Positions 50,520-58,655 of a DNA stretch of 64,000 bases are shown one piece after another; positions within the stretch are counted from its first letter, which is position 1; the number at the start of each line of letters is the position of its first letter. The notes under the pieces were generated by a model. It ran no database searches and was not told where the DNA came from. It was given only the letters and a program-made list of their open reading frames with translations. The stretch is from Massilia eburnea (GTDB taxonomy: Bacteria > Pseudomonadota > Gammaproteobacteria > Burkholderiales > Burkholderiaceae_D): contig NZ_WNKX01000013.1 of NCBI RefSeq assembly GCF_009720745.1, positions 62,001 through 126,000 on the forward strand, written 5' to 3'. Made by a program: the position numbers and the translations under genes.

Positions 50520-51051
50520 TGCGCTAGAACTGGGCCAGTTTGAACTCTGGTGCCAGCCGCACGTAGCGGCGCGCGATGGCAGCGTGGCCTGCGTCGAGGC
50601 TTCGGTGCGCTGGCGCCATCCGGAACGCGGCATGCTGCAGCTTCCCGCGTTTGCCGACGCGCTGGCCGCGCAAGGCCTGCAGGAAGTGTTCGTGCTGCAC
50701 ATGGTGTGCGATGCGCTCGCTGCCTTGCGCATGTGGGAAGCCGATGGCTATGCGCTGGCGATGGAACTGACCCTGCCGCTGCCTGTGCTGCCGGCCCTGG
50801 CCGCAGAGATTGACGGCCTGGTGGCGCAATCTGGCCTGGCGCCGCAACGCCTGGTGTTGTCCGAGTCGGAATGTGCGGGCTGCTGCGAAGTATCCGACCT
50901 GCTGGACTGGCAGCATGTGTGCAAAGCAGGTTGCGAGCACGCGGCGGGCGACTTCATCGTCGCACCACAGCCGATACAGGTGCTGCCGGCCGCACTGCGC
51001 CGCTGGCAAGCCAGCTATTCCGTGATGAGCGCCGCCGACGCCTTCAGCTGA
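50509..51051 (+). CDS. Short degenerate EAL-like protein
   Basis: A 180-residue protein resembling a cut-down EAL (cyclic di-GMP phosphodiesterase) domain: LGQFELWCQPHVAARDG and VEASVRWRHPERGMLQLPAF correspond to the start of EAL domains, but EAL reads EAS and the middle catalytic segments with metal ligands are absent; the end HAAGDFIVAPQP resembles the final GxxxxP strand. Enzymatic activity is unlikely; a binding role is possible. It overlaps the receptor stop by 11 bases. A strong GGAGGTG (50498-50504) stands before a TTG at 50509 (four bases away) and an ATT at 50512 (seven bases away), so the start is unusual. Its 3' end overlaps the converging haemoglobin gene by eight bases. Confidence 0.6.
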   Translation: MIGNALELGQFELWCQPHVAARDGSVACVEASVRWRHPERGMLQLPAFADALAAQGLQEVFVLHMVCDALAALRMWEADGYALAMELTLPLPVLPALAAEIDGLVAQSGLAPQRLVLSESECAGCCEVSDLLDWQHVCKAGCEHAAGDFIVAPQPIQVLPAALRRWQASYSVMSAADAFS

Positions 51052-51415
51052 AATGCACCTGGCCGAAGAAGCCGTATTGCAGGCTTTGCGCAATACGGCT
51101 GGCCACAATGCGGAACTCCTCCGCCACGGCCGGCTCGAACAAGCGGTCCACCGTCTGCTGGAACAGCGCAAGCCAGCGCTGGAAATGCTGCGGCTGCACG
51201 CCCGGCAGCGCCATATGCTTGCCGTAGACGTTGCCCTGGAAGCTCTTCGTGCCCAGCATGGTGGTGCTCCAGAATTCCACCATGCGCGCCAGGTGGGGCT
51301 CCCAGTCGCCGATGGCCGCATTGAACACCGGCCCCAGTTCCGGATCGGCGCGCACGCCTTCGTAGAACTCGTGGACGAGTGTTGCGATCGATTCCTGGGT
51401 CAATGGTAAAGTCAT
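51044..51415 (-). CDS. Group 3 truncated haemoglobin
   Basis: A 123-residue haem protein of the group III truncated globins (Ctb-like). The proximal His appears in QPQHFQRWLALF, and the distal pocket includes LVHEFYEGVRADPEL and HLARMVEFW. The start ATG 51415 gives a normal length; the longer frame to 52132 crosses the divergent GST gene. Such proteins bind oxygen or detoxify nitric oxide/peroxide; the exact function is not visible. It is divergent from a GST gene 30 bp away and converges with the EAL-like gene. Confidence 0.9.
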   Translation of the reverse strand: MTLPLTQESIATLVHEFYEGVRADPELGPVFNAAIGDWEPHLARMVEFWSTTMLGTKSFQGNVYGKHMALPGVQPQHFQRWLALFQQTVDRLFEPAVAEEFRIVASRIAQSLQYGFFGQVHFS

Positions 51416-51445
51416 GGCTCCATTGTATCCTTCCGGAGCGCACAC

Positions 51446-52117
51446 ATGATCATCGTCCACCACCTCAATAACTCCCGTTCTCAGCGTGTGCTGTGGCTGC
51501 TGGAAGAGTTGGGGCTGGCCTACGAAATCAAGCACTACCAGCGCGACCCGAAAACCATGCTGGCGCCGCCGGAGCTGACCAGGGTTCACCCGCTGGGCAA
51601 GTCGCCGGTGATCGAACACGAAGGCAATATCGTGGCCGAATCGGGCGCTATCCTCGAGTACCTGGTCGAGAAGCACGGCAACGACCGGCTGGTACCGCCG
51701 GCCGGTACGCCGGACAAGCTGCGCTGGCGCTACTTCATGCATTACGCGGAAGGCTCGCTGATGCCGCCGCTGCTGATGAAGCTCGTGTTCGACAAGGTGG
51801 AATCTTCGCCGGCGCCGTTCTTCGTCAAACCGATCAAGCGCGCCATTGCGCAGAAGGTGATGTCGAGCTTCGTACAGCCCAATATCGACCGCCACCTGGC
51901 TTTCCTCGAAGGCGAGCTCGCCAATCGCGACTGGTTCGCCGGCAGCGAGTTCAGCGCCGCCGACATCCAGATGAGCTTCCCCCTCGAAGCAGCCGCTGCC
52001 CGCGCCGGCCTCGCCGCCAGCCACCCGCGCCTGCAAGCCTTCCTGCAACGCATCCACGCCCGCCCCGCCTACCAGCGCGCCCTCGAACGCGGCGGCCCTT
52101 ACGAACTCCTGCGCTAA
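51446..52117 (+). CDS. Glutathione S-transferase family protein
   Basis: A 223-residue GST. The N domain starts MIIVHHLNNSRSQRVLWLLEEL, with catalytic Ser in NNSRSQR, HPLGKSPVIE (cis-Pro) and ESGAILEYLV; the C domain contains SAADIQMSFPLEAA. The longer frame from 51493 in another phase is a shadow. The gene is divergent from the globin by 30 bp, suggesting shared regulation for electrophile or nitrosative stress. Substrate is unknown. Confidence 0.92.
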   Translation: MIIVHHLNNSRSQRVLWLLEELGLAYEIKHYQRDPKTMLAPPELTRVHPLGKSPVIEHEGNIVAESGAILEYLVEKHGNDRLVPPAGTPDKLRWRYFMHYAEGSLMPPLLMKLVFDKVESSPAPFFVKPIKRAIAQKVMSSFVQPNIDRHLAFLEGELANRDWFAGSEFSAADIQMSFPLEAAAARAGLAASHPRLQAFLQRIHARPAYQRALERGGPYELLR

Positions 52118-52139
52118 CGCAAAACGCCCCATGCCTGGC

Positions 52140-52170
52140 CCGGATAAGCTTGCTTGACGAGCTTACCCGG
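52140..52170. promoter_or_regulatory. Imperfect dyad before brnT, overlapping its ribosome binding site
   Basis: CCGG-A-TAAGCT (52140-52150), nine-base loop, AGCTTA-C-CCGG (52160-52170). The right arm abuts GGAG of the BrnT ribosome binding site. It could be an operator for the toxin-antitoxin complex, an mRNA hairpin, or the GST terminator. Confidence 0.45.
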
Positions 52171-52179
52171 AGTGGTAAA

Positions 52180-52458
52180 GTGAAAATAGAGTTCGATCCA
52201 CGCAAAGATGCTTCTATTCGGCGCAAGCACAGTATATCGCTAGCGCTAAGCAAGGAATTTGATTGGCGGCATGAAATAGCTTGGGTTGATAAGCGTTTTG
52301 CTTATGATGAGTGCAGGATGATCTGCTTGATCGCACAGGGTGATACTTTGTACGTGGCGGTATATGTCGATCGAGGCGACGTCCGGCGAATGATCAGTTT
52401 AAGGAAGGCTAACCGCCGCGAGGTGACTGACTATGCGAGAGACAATCAAGACTACTGA
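52180..52458 (+). CDS. brnT: BrnT family toxin
   Basis: A 92-residue RelE-like ribonuclease toxin of type II toxin-antitoxin systems. KIEFDPRKDASIRRKHSISL, ALSKEFDWRHEIAWVDKRF and VDRGDVRRMISLRKANRREV are the three conserved blocks of BrnT, including the typical ISLRKAN end. It starts at GTG 52180, seven bases after GGAG (52169-52172); the track's longer frame is a GST antiphase artefact. It overlaps the following antitoxin-like gene by 26 bases, the usual toxin-first order for this family. Confidence 0.9.
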   Translation: MKIEFDPRKDASIRRKHSISLALSKEFDWRHEIAWVDKRFAYDECRMICLIAQGDTLYVAVYVDRGDVRRMISLRKANRREVTDYARDNQDY

Positions 52459-52615
52459 CGGTCGGATACTTGCGTTGCCAACTCCGGAAGAGGATCGCAA
52501 AATTACTGAGGCCGCGCTGACCGATCCAGATTGCCCACCGATTACCGAAGAAGAATGGGAAGAAATCCGGTTGCGCCTGGTCCGCGGTGGGAAAGTGAAC
52601 GTGCCAACGAAGTAG
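52433..52615 (+). CDS. brnA: BrnA-like antitoxin, short form
   Basis: A 60-residue protein directly overlapping brnT. The segment DPDCPPITEEEWEEIR matches the acidic middle of BrnA antitoxins (DxDxPP-x-xxEE). The ribbon-helix-helix DNA-binding part that BrnA proteins usually carry at the C terminus is absent; the product ends KVNVPTK. So toxin binding may be kept while DNA autoregulation is lost or done differently. The N-terminal RETIKTTDGRILALPTPEEDRKI is also unlike standard BrnA. Position and acidity support the antitoxin call; the family link is moderate. Confidence 0.65.
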   Translation: MRETIKTTDGRILALPTPEEDRKITEAALTDPDCPPITEEEWEEIRLRLVRGGKVNVPTK

Positions 52616-52660
52616 CCTGGCGATGGCCGGGATCCAGTAGCTGTGCGGTAAAATGGCGGC

Positions 52661-53440
52661 ATGACGGGAAGATTGCTGGCCATTGATGGTTTGAATATTG
52701 TGCGGCGCGTGTATGAGGCGAGTCCGGAGCCGGACTCCGACCTCAAAGCCGAGATAGCGATGCGCCATGCGTTCAACGCATTCCAGCGCCTGGTCAACGG
52801 GCACGAGCCGACCCACATCCTTCCTGCTTTCGATTATGGCGGCAGCACCTGGCGCCATACCCTGTACAAGGGCTACCGCGAAGGCCGGCAGCCGATGCCG
52901 GAAGTCCTGCGCGAGGCGCTCCCCCAGTTCTATATGCAGCTGACCAATATCGGCATGTGCCCGATCGCCATCCCCGAGGTGGAAGCGGACGATGTGATTG
53001 GCACCGTGGTCACCCGCTGGCTGACGGAAAACCGCGGCGAGGCCGTGGTCGCAACCACCGACAAGGACCTGCACTGCCTGATTGCCGAAGGCGCCCGCAT
53101 CTGGGACCACTTCAAGTCCGAATGGCACGACCGCGACTGGGTCGAAAAGAAGTGGGGCGTTACGCCGGGCATGCTGCCGGACCTGCTGGCGCTGATGGGT
53201 GACGAGACCGACTCCATCCCCGGCGTCTCCAATGTCGGCGTCAAGACCGCCGCCAAACTGTTGCGCACATACGGCACTCTGGACGCAATCATGGCCGGCG
53301 CAGGCATCCTGAAGGACAAAGTGGGCGAAAGCCTACGAAAAGAGCGCGAGATGTTGTATCTTTCTCGTCAATTGGTACAACTGAAGACGGATGTCCGGAT
53401 CGGCGTAAGCTGGAATATGCTGGCCTGGGACCACCGTTAA
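52661..53440 (+). CDS. xni: 5'-3' exonuclease / flap endonuclease (Xni-like)
   Basis: A 259-residue structure-specific nuclease related to the N-terminal domain of DNA polymerase I and to ExoIX/Xni. Acidic metal ligands occur in LLAIDGLN, AFDYGG, EADDVIG, TTDKDLHCL and GDETDSIPG; the last is followed by VSNVGVKTAAKLL, the helix-three-turn-helix DNA-binding motif. It is a stand-alone gene, with the receiver-domain gene eight bases downstream. It probably helps process Okazaki fragments or repair flaps; overlap with PolI makes it dispensable in other bacteria. Confidence 0.9.
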   Translation: MTGRLLAIDGLNIVRRVYEASPEPDSDLKAEIAMRHAFNAFQRLVNGHEPTHILPAFDYGGSTWRHTLYKGYREGRQPMPEVLREALPQFYMQLTNIGMCPIAIPEVEADDVIGTVVTRWLTENRGEAVVATTDKDLHCLIAEGARIWDHFKSEWHDRDWVEKKWGVTPGMLPDLLALMGDETDSIPGVSNVGVKTAAKLLRTYGTLDAIMAGAGILKDKVGESLRKEREMLYLSRQLVQLKTDVRIGVSWNMLAWDHR

Positions 53441-53448
53441 ACCTCCTG

Positions 53449-53880
53449 ATGTTAAAAGCGGTCCTTATCGACAGCAGCGCCATTGCACGCGGCCTGCTCA
53501 ACACAGTGCTGATCGACGGCGGCTACGACGTGGCCGGCCAGGCGCACACCTGCGCCGCGGGCAATGTGCTGCTGATCAAACACCATCCCCAGATCATCTG
53601 CATTTCGCGCGACTGCATCGAGGCCGATGAACCGGCAATGCTGGCCATGCGCAAGGATTGGCCGAAAGCCATGATATTCATGGTGTCGTCGGAATTCGAC
53701 CAGGCCACGATCCAGAAAGCCCATGCCATGGGCATCAACGGCTATATCGTGAAGCCGTTCAACGCCGGCACGGTATTGAAGACGATCCGCAACACCGTCA
53801 TCGCGGCGGTGAAGCGTCAGCAGAAGGCGCAGGCCGGCGCACAGGGCGCCAACCCGGCCGAGGGATCAGACGAAGCTTGA
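53449..53880 (+). CDS. Receiver-domain protein with degenerate phosphoacceptor site
   Basis: A 143-residue single-domain response regulator fold. The last strand keeps the conserved Lys in GYIVKPF, and the start [11 protein letters not shown] has one acidic residue in place of the usual pair. In the beta-3 segment [15 protein letters not shown] the Asp that accepts phosphate (after a run of hydrophobic residues) is not in its normal position; Ser or Arg occupies it, with an Asp one or two residues on. So it may be non-phosphorylated. A Gln/Ala-rich tail follows. It starts eight bases after xni and its 3' end overlaps the converging mnmA by 15 bases. Partner unknown. Confidence 0.75.
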   Translation: MLKAVLIDSSAIARGLLNTVLIDGGYDVAGQAHTCAAGNVLLIKHHPQIICISRDCIEADEPAMLAMRKDWPKAMIFMVSSEFDQATIQKAHAMGINGYIVKPFNAGTVLKTIRNTVIAAVKRQQKAQAGAQGANPAEGSDEA

Positions 53881-54975
53881 GCCGTTGATGATGCCGCCGC
53901 CCAGGCAGACGTCGCCGTCGTACAGCACGGCCGATTGGCCCGGCGTCACGGCCCACTGGGCATCCATGAATTTCAGCGCGAACTCGCTGTCGCCGTTGGC
54001 GGCAAGGTCGCATGGCACGTCGGCCTGGCGGTAGCGGGTCTTGGCGCTGATGCGGCCTGCTTCCGGCGCCACGCCGGCCACCCAGCTGGCCTGGGCGGCA
54101 TGCAGGCCTTCCGACAGCAGCCACGGATGGTCGTGGCCCTGCACCACCCACAGCGTATTGTTTTCAACGTCCTTGCGCGCCACGTACCAGGCGTCGGATG
54201 AACCGTCGGCGTTCTGGTAAGTCTTCACGCCGCCGATGCCGATGCCTTTGCGCTGGCCCAGGGTATAGAAAGACAGGCCCACGTGCTCGCCTACCACCTT
54301 GCCGTCCGGCGTCTTGATCGGGCCTGACTTATACGACAGGTAGCGGTTCAGGAATTCGCGGAACGGGCGCTCGCCGATGAAGCAGATGCCGGTGGAATCC
54401 TTCTTGGCCGCATTCGGCAGCTGCAGTTTTTCCGCGATCTTGCGCACTTCCGTTTTCGGGATTTCGCCCAGCGGGAACAGGGTCTTCGACAACTGCGCCT
54501 GGTTCAGGCGATGCAGGAAGTAGCTCTGGTCCTTGGTGTGGTCGACGGCCTTCAGCAGCTCATGGCGGCCGGTGGCCGTGTTGTGGCGCACGCGCGCATA
54601 GTGGCCGGTGGCGATCAGGTCCGCGCCCAGGTGCATGGCGTGGTCGAGGAAGGCCTTGAACTTGATTTCGGCATTGCACAAAACGTCAGGATTCGGCGTG
54701 CGGCCGGCCTGGTATTCGCGCAGGAATTCGGCGAACACGCGGTCCTTGTATTCGGCGGCGAAGTTGACCGCTTCGATGTCCACGCCCACCACGTCGGCCA
54801 CGCTGGCCGCGTCGATCCAGTCCTGCCGGGTGGAGCAGTATTCGGAATCGTCGTCGTCTTCCCAGTTCTTCATGAACAGGCCGACAACTTCATAGCCTTG
54901 TTCTTTCAGTAACCAAGCGGAAACGGAGGAATCAACGCCACCGGACATGCCGATGACCACTTTTTTCTTGCTCAT
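53866..54975 (-). CDS. mnmA: tRNA-specific 2-thiouridylase MnmA
   Basis: MnmA thiolates U34 of Lys, Glu and Gln tRNAs. The 369-residue enzyme has the PP-loop [11 protein letters not shown] near the N terminus, the catalytic Cys in [12 protein letters not shown], a second Cys in [12 protein letters not shown] and the substrate-binding KDQSYFL motif. It is cytoplasmic. The gene lies 31 bases downstream of the NUDIX gene on the same strand, so the two are likely co-transcribed. Its 3' end runs 15 bases into the receiver gene on the other strand. Confidence 0.97.
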   Translation of the reverse strand: MSKKKVVIGMSGGVDSSVSAWLLKEQGYEVVGLFMKNWEDDDDSEYCSTRQDWIDAASVADVVGVDIEAVNFAAEYKDRVFAEFLREYQAGRTPNPDVLCNAEIKFKAFLDHAMHLGADLIATGHYARVRHNTATGRHELLKAVDHTKDQSYFLHRLNQAQLSKTLFPLGEIPKTEVRKIAEKLQLPNAAKKDSTGICFIGERPFREFLNRYLSYKSGPIKTPDGKVVGEHVGLSFYTLGQRKGIGIGGVKTYQNADGSSDAWYVARKDVENNTLWVVQGHDHPWLLSEGLHAAQASWVAGVAPEAGRISAKTRYRQADVPCDLAANGDSEFALKFMDAQWAVTPGQSAVLYDGDVCLGGGIINGSSFV

Positions 54976-55006
54976 GTTGTAAATCGTCCAAACTTAGAGG
55001 GAGTCC

Positions 55007-55489
55007 TCAGACTTCCTCGAATACCGACACGTGGGTGTGCAGGATTTCCAGCGGGGCGCGTTTTCCGGCCAAATATTCGTCCACGCAAGTCAGCAGCAGG
55101 GGGCTGCGGTGGCGCTCGCGGCAGGCGGCAATTTCATCGCGTGTCATCCAATGGGTGCGCAGGATGCCCTCATCCAGCGGCCTGTCAGGATAGTAATCAC
55201 CCACTTCGCCGCAAAAGGCGAAACGCAGGAAGGTCACCAGCTGCCCGGTACGTGCCGAGCGGTAACGCGACATATACATGCCCACCAGGGCGGTCGGGGT
55301 GAAATCGTAGGCGGTTTCTTCGAGGGTTTCGCGGATGACGGCCTGTTCCAGCGATTCCAGGGGATCAAGGTGGCCGGCCGGCTGGTTCAGGCGAATGCCG
55401 TCACTGGTCTCTTCCTCGATCAGAAGAAACTTCCCGTCGCGCTCGATAACGGCGGCGACTGTGACATTCGGTTTCCAGGTGCGCGGCAT
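55007..55489 (-). CDS. NUDIX hydrolase (NudJ-like)
   Basis: A 160-residue NUDIX phosphatase/pyrophosphatase. The NUDIX box is GHLDPLESLEQAVIRETLEE, with Glu residues for metal binding, and the start WKPNVTVAAVIERDGKFLLIEE and the segment LNQPAGHLD resemble NudJ, which acts on nucleoside di/triphosphates and HMP-PP. Upstream of mnmA, as in E. coli, where nudJ (ymfB) sits beside mnmA. Substrate preference is therefore likely NudJ-like, by synteny. Confidence 0.92.
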   Translation of the reverse strand: MPRTWKPNVTVAAVIERDGKFLLIEEETSDGIRLNQPAGHLDPLESLEQAVIRETLEETAYDFTPTALVGMYMSRYRSARTGQLVTFLRFAFCGEVGDYYPDRPLDEGILRTHWMTRDEIAACRERHRSPLLLTCVDEYLAGKRAPLEILHTHVSVFEEV

Positions 55490-55654
55490 GTTAGTCCATC
55501 CTCAGAAGACCCGACATTGTAGCCTGATCTTGTCTCTTCGTTGTGACACCAGTGTTAAAAGCTTGTGCATTGCAACAATTCGGCATACCTGATGTTGCCC
55601 CTTGTTCATTTCATGTTAGATTTTAGTCAGTTTTTCCCACTATTTGGAGGCATT

Positions 55655-56767
55655 ATGAAGATTGGCGTACCGGCCGAGTCAAGGCCGGGGGAGACCCGAG
55701 TGGCGGTAACGCCAGAAACGGTCAAGAAACTAGCAGTCAAACACCAGGTGGTCGTGCAGGCGGGAGCCGGCATTCCAGCCTCGGTGACGGACGAAGCATA
55801 TGCCGCTGCCGGCGCCACCATTGGCACCGCGGCAGAGGCACTGGGCGCGGAAATGGTACTGAAGGTACGCGCCCCGAATGCCGAAGAGCGGGCCCAGATG
55901 AAGCCGGGCGCCGTGCTGGTTGGCATGCTCAATCCTTTTGATGGGGAAAACATTGCGGCCATGGCGGCTTCCGGCCTGTCCGCGTTTGCATTGGAAGCTG
56001 TGCCGCGTATCACGCGCGCCCAGTCGATGGACGTGCTGTCCTCCCAGGCCAATATCGCGGGCTACAAGGCCGTGATGGTTGGCGCGAATACTTACCAGCG
56101 TTTCATGCCCATGCTGATGACCGCAGCAGGGACCGTGAAAGCTGCCCGTGTGCTGATCATGGGCGTCGGCGTGGCAGGCCTGCAAGCGATTGCGACCGCC
56201 AAGCGCCTGGGCGCCGTGATCGAGGCGTCCGACGTGCGTCCGCCAGTGAAGGAACAGGTGGAATCGCTCGGCGCAAAATTCATCGACGTGCCCTACCTGA
56301 CCGACGAAGAGCGAGAGATCGCCAAAGGCGTCGGCGGCTATGCGCGCCCGATGCCGCCTGAATGGATGAAGCGCCAGGCGGAGCTGGTGCATGAACGCGC
56401 CAAGCAGGCCGACATCATCATCACCACGGCACTGATCCCGGGCCGCCCGGCGCCGGTGCTGATCTCCGAAGACACCGTGAAGGCCATGAAGCCCGGTTCC
56501 GTCATCGTCGACCTGGCGGTGGAGCAGGGCGGCAATTGCCCCTTGTCCGAACTGGGCAAGACAGTGGTCAAGCATGGCGTGCATATCGTCGGCGAGCCAA
56601 ACCTGGCCTGCCACGTCGCGGCGGACGCCTCCGCCCTGTATGCGCGCAATGTGCTCGACTTCCTCAAGCTGGTCTTCGACAAGGAGGACAAGCTGGTCAT
56701 CGACCGCGAGGATGAAATCATCAAAGCAACGCTGGTCTGCCACGGCGGCGAGCAGTTGCGGAAATAG
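55655..56767 (+). CDS. pntAA: NAD(P) transhydrogenase subunit alpha, NAD(H)-binding part
   Basis: The 370-residue cytoplasmic domain I of proton-translocating transhydrogenase, which moves hydride between NADH and NADP+. MKIGVPAESRPGETRVAVTPETVKKL is the classic start, VLIMGVGVAGLQAIATAKRLGA is the Rossmann NAD site, and AVEQGGNCPLSE closes the domain. The start is ATG 55655 with TTGGAGG before it; the track's earlier start at 55565 is unsupported. In E. coli domains I and the membrane part are fused in PntA; here they are separate genes, as in Rhodospirillum and many betaproteobacteria. Confidence 0.96.
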   Translation: MKIGVPAESRPGETRVAVTPETVKKLAVKHQVVVQAGAGIPASVTDEAYAAAGATIGTAAEALGAEMVLKVRAPNAEERAQMKPGAVLVGMLNPFDGENIAAMAASGLSAFALEAVPRITRAQSMDVLSSQANIAGYKAVMVGANTYQRFMPMLMTAAGTVKAARVLIMGVGVAGLQAIATAKRLGAVIEASDVRPPVKEQVESLGAKFIDVPYLTDEEREIAKGVGGYARPMPPEWMKRQAELVHERAKQADIIITTALIPGRPAPVLISEDTVKAMKPGSVIVDLAVEQGGNCPLSELGKTVVKHGVHIVGEPNLACHVAADASALYARNVLDFLKLVFDKEDKLVIDREDEIIKATLVCHGGEQLRK

Positions 56768-56776
56768 GAGAGACGA

Positions 56777-57115
56777 ATGGAAGTCAGCCACACCATCATC
56801 AACCTGATCATCTTTGTGCTGGCCGTGTATGTGGGCTATCACGTGGTCTGGAACGTCACGCCGGCGCTGCATACGCCGCTGATGGCGGTAACGAATGCGG
56901 TATCGGCCATCATCATCGTGGGCGCCATGCTGGCCGCTGCGCTGACCGAAGGCCTGGTTGGGCAAATCATGGGCACGGTCGCCGTGGCGCTGGCCGCGGT
57001 CAATGTGTTCGGCGGGTTCCTTGTCACCCAGCGCATGCTGGAGATGTTCAAAAAGAAGGAGAAGAAGGCGCCTGCGGCTGGTGCTTCAGCTACCGACAAG
57101 GAGGCCAAGGCATGA
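56777..57115 (+). CDS. pntAB: NAD(P) transhydrogenase subunit alpha, membrane part
   Basis: A 112-residue membrane component (domain II part) with three hydrophobic helices: IINLIIFVLAVYVGYHVVW, AVTNAVSAIIIVGAMLAAAL and GTVAVALAAVNVFGGFLV, and a Lys-rich C-terminal tail. TPLMAVTNAVSAIIIVG is the conserved segment. The ATG has GGAGAGACGA upstream, nine bases after pntAA. Its stop overlaps the pntB start by four bases. Function is as part of the proton channel. Confidence 0.95.
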   Translation: MEVSHTIINLIIFVLAVYVGYHVVWNVTPALHTPLMAVTNAVSAIIIVGAMLAAALTEGLVGQIMGTVAVALAAVNVFGGFLVTQRMLEMFKKKEKKAPAAGASATDKEAKA

Positions 57116-58644
57116 GCTTCATCACCATGAATCTTGTCACGATGATGTACCTGATCGCGTCTGTCTGCTTCATCCAGGCGCTGAAAGGTTTGTCGTCGCC
57201 GGCAAACGCGCGTAAAGGCAATGCCTTCGGCATGGCCGGCATGGCGATTGCCGCCGTGACCACGATTGCACTGATCCTGCGTATCAAGGCGGATATGGCT
57301 GCCGCATCGGAAAGTGCGGAAGCCGTGGCTGCTGCCGCACGCGCCTTGGGCATGGACGTGCATGCGCGTTCCGGCTCCGGCGGACTGGGCCTCGGCCTGG
57401 TGGCGCTGGGCGTACTGGTCGGCGGCGGCATCGGCGCCGTGCTGGCCAAGCGCGTCGAAATGACCAAGATGCCGGAGCTGGTGGCGGCAATGCACTCGCT
57501 GATCGGTATGGCGGCAGTGTGCATCGCCATCGCCGCAGTGGCCGAACCGCACGCCTTCGGCATTGCCGCACGCGGCGAAGCACTGCCGATGGGTAACCGC
57601 ATCGAACTGTTCATCGGCACCTTTGTCGGCGCGATTACGTTCAGCGGTTCCGTGATCGCCTTCGGCAAGCTGGCCGGCAAGTACAAGTTCCGCCTGTTCC
57701 AGGGCGCACCGGTGGTGTTCAGCGGCCAGCACATGCTGAACCTCGTGCTGGCGCTGGTCATGGTCGGCCTGGGCCTGGTATTCGTGTTCAGCGGCGGCAC
57801 CGCGCCGGCCTGGACCCCGTTCCTGATCATGACGGCGATTGCCTTCGTGCTGGGCGTGCTGATCATCATACCGATCGGCGGCGCCGACATGCCGGTCGTG
57901 GTGTCGATGCTGAACTCCTACTCCGGCTGGGCGGCGGCGGGCATCGGCTTTTCGCTCAACAACTCGATGCTGATCATTGCCGGGTCGCTGGTGGGTTCCT
58001 CGGGCGCCATCCTGTCCTACATCATGTGCAAGGCGATGAACCGCTCGTTCTTCAACGTGATCCTGGGCGGCTTCGGCGGCGACACTTCCGCCGCGGCGGC
58101 AGGCGGCGCGCAAGCACAGCGCAACGTCAAGTCGGGCTCCTCCGACGACGCCGTCTTCCTGATGCAGAATGCCGAAACCGTGATCATCGTCCCAGGCTAC
58201 GGCCTGGCGGTGGCGCGCGCCCAGCACGCGCTGAAGGAACTGGTCGAGAAACTCGGGCACCAGGGCGTCACGGTGAAATACGCGATCCACCCTGTCGCCG
58301 GCCGCATGCCGGGCCATATGAACGTACTGCTGGCGGAAGCCGAAGTGCCCTATGACCAGGTATTCGAGATGGAAGACATCAACAGCGAATTCGCGCAAGC
58401 CGACGTGGTCCTGGTGCTGGGCGCGAACGACGTGGTGAATCCAGCGGCGAAAGACCCCAAGTCCCCGATCGCCGGCATGCCGATCCTCGAAGCCTACAAA
58501 GCGAAAACCATCATCGTCAACAAACGCTCGATGGCATCCGGCTATGCCGGCCTGGACAACGAGCTGTTCTACATGGACAAGACCATGATGGTCTTCGGCG
58601 ACGCCAAGAAAGTCCTGGAAGACATGGTGAAAGCCGCCGAGTAA
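57112..58644 (+). CDS. pntB: NAD(P) transhydrogenase subunit beta
   Basis: A 510-residue subunit with an N-terminal membrane domain of about nine helices (residues ~1-300; PELVAAMHSLIGMAA holds the conserved His of the proton path) and a C-terminal NADP(H)-binding domain (IVPGYGLAVARAQHALKEL near 360; DVVNPAAKDPKSPIAGMPIL near 440). It drives NADPH formation with the proton gradient. ATG 57112 overlaps the pntAB stop, giving translational coupling. The gene is followed by a paired palindromic repeat and a converging gene. Confidence 0.96.
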   Translation: MSFITMNLVTMMYLIASVCFIQALKGLSSPANARKGNAFGMAGMAIAAVTTIALILRIKADMAAASESAEAVAAAARALGMDVHARSGSGGLGLGLVALGVLVGGGIGAVLAKRVEMTKMPELVAAMHSLIGMAAVCIAIAAVAEPHAFGIAARGEALPMGNRIELFIGTFVGAITFSGSVIAFGKLAGKYKFRLFQGAPVVFSGQHMLNLVLALVMVGLGLVFVFSGGTAPAWTPFLIMTAIAFVLGVLIIIPIGGADMPVVVSMLNSYSGWAAAGIGFSLNNSMLIIAGSLVGSSGAILSYIMCKAMNRSFFNVILGGFGGDTSAAAAGGAQAQRNVKSGSSDDAVFLMQNAETVIIVPGYGLAVARAQHALKELVEKLGHQGVTVKYAIHPVAGRMPGHMNVLLAEAEVPYDQVFEMEDINSEFAQADVVLVLGANDVVNPAAKDPKSPIAGMPILEAYKAKTIIVNKRSMASGYAGLDNELFYMDKTMMVFGDAKKVLEDMVKAAE

Positions 58645-58655
58645 GACAACAGCCC

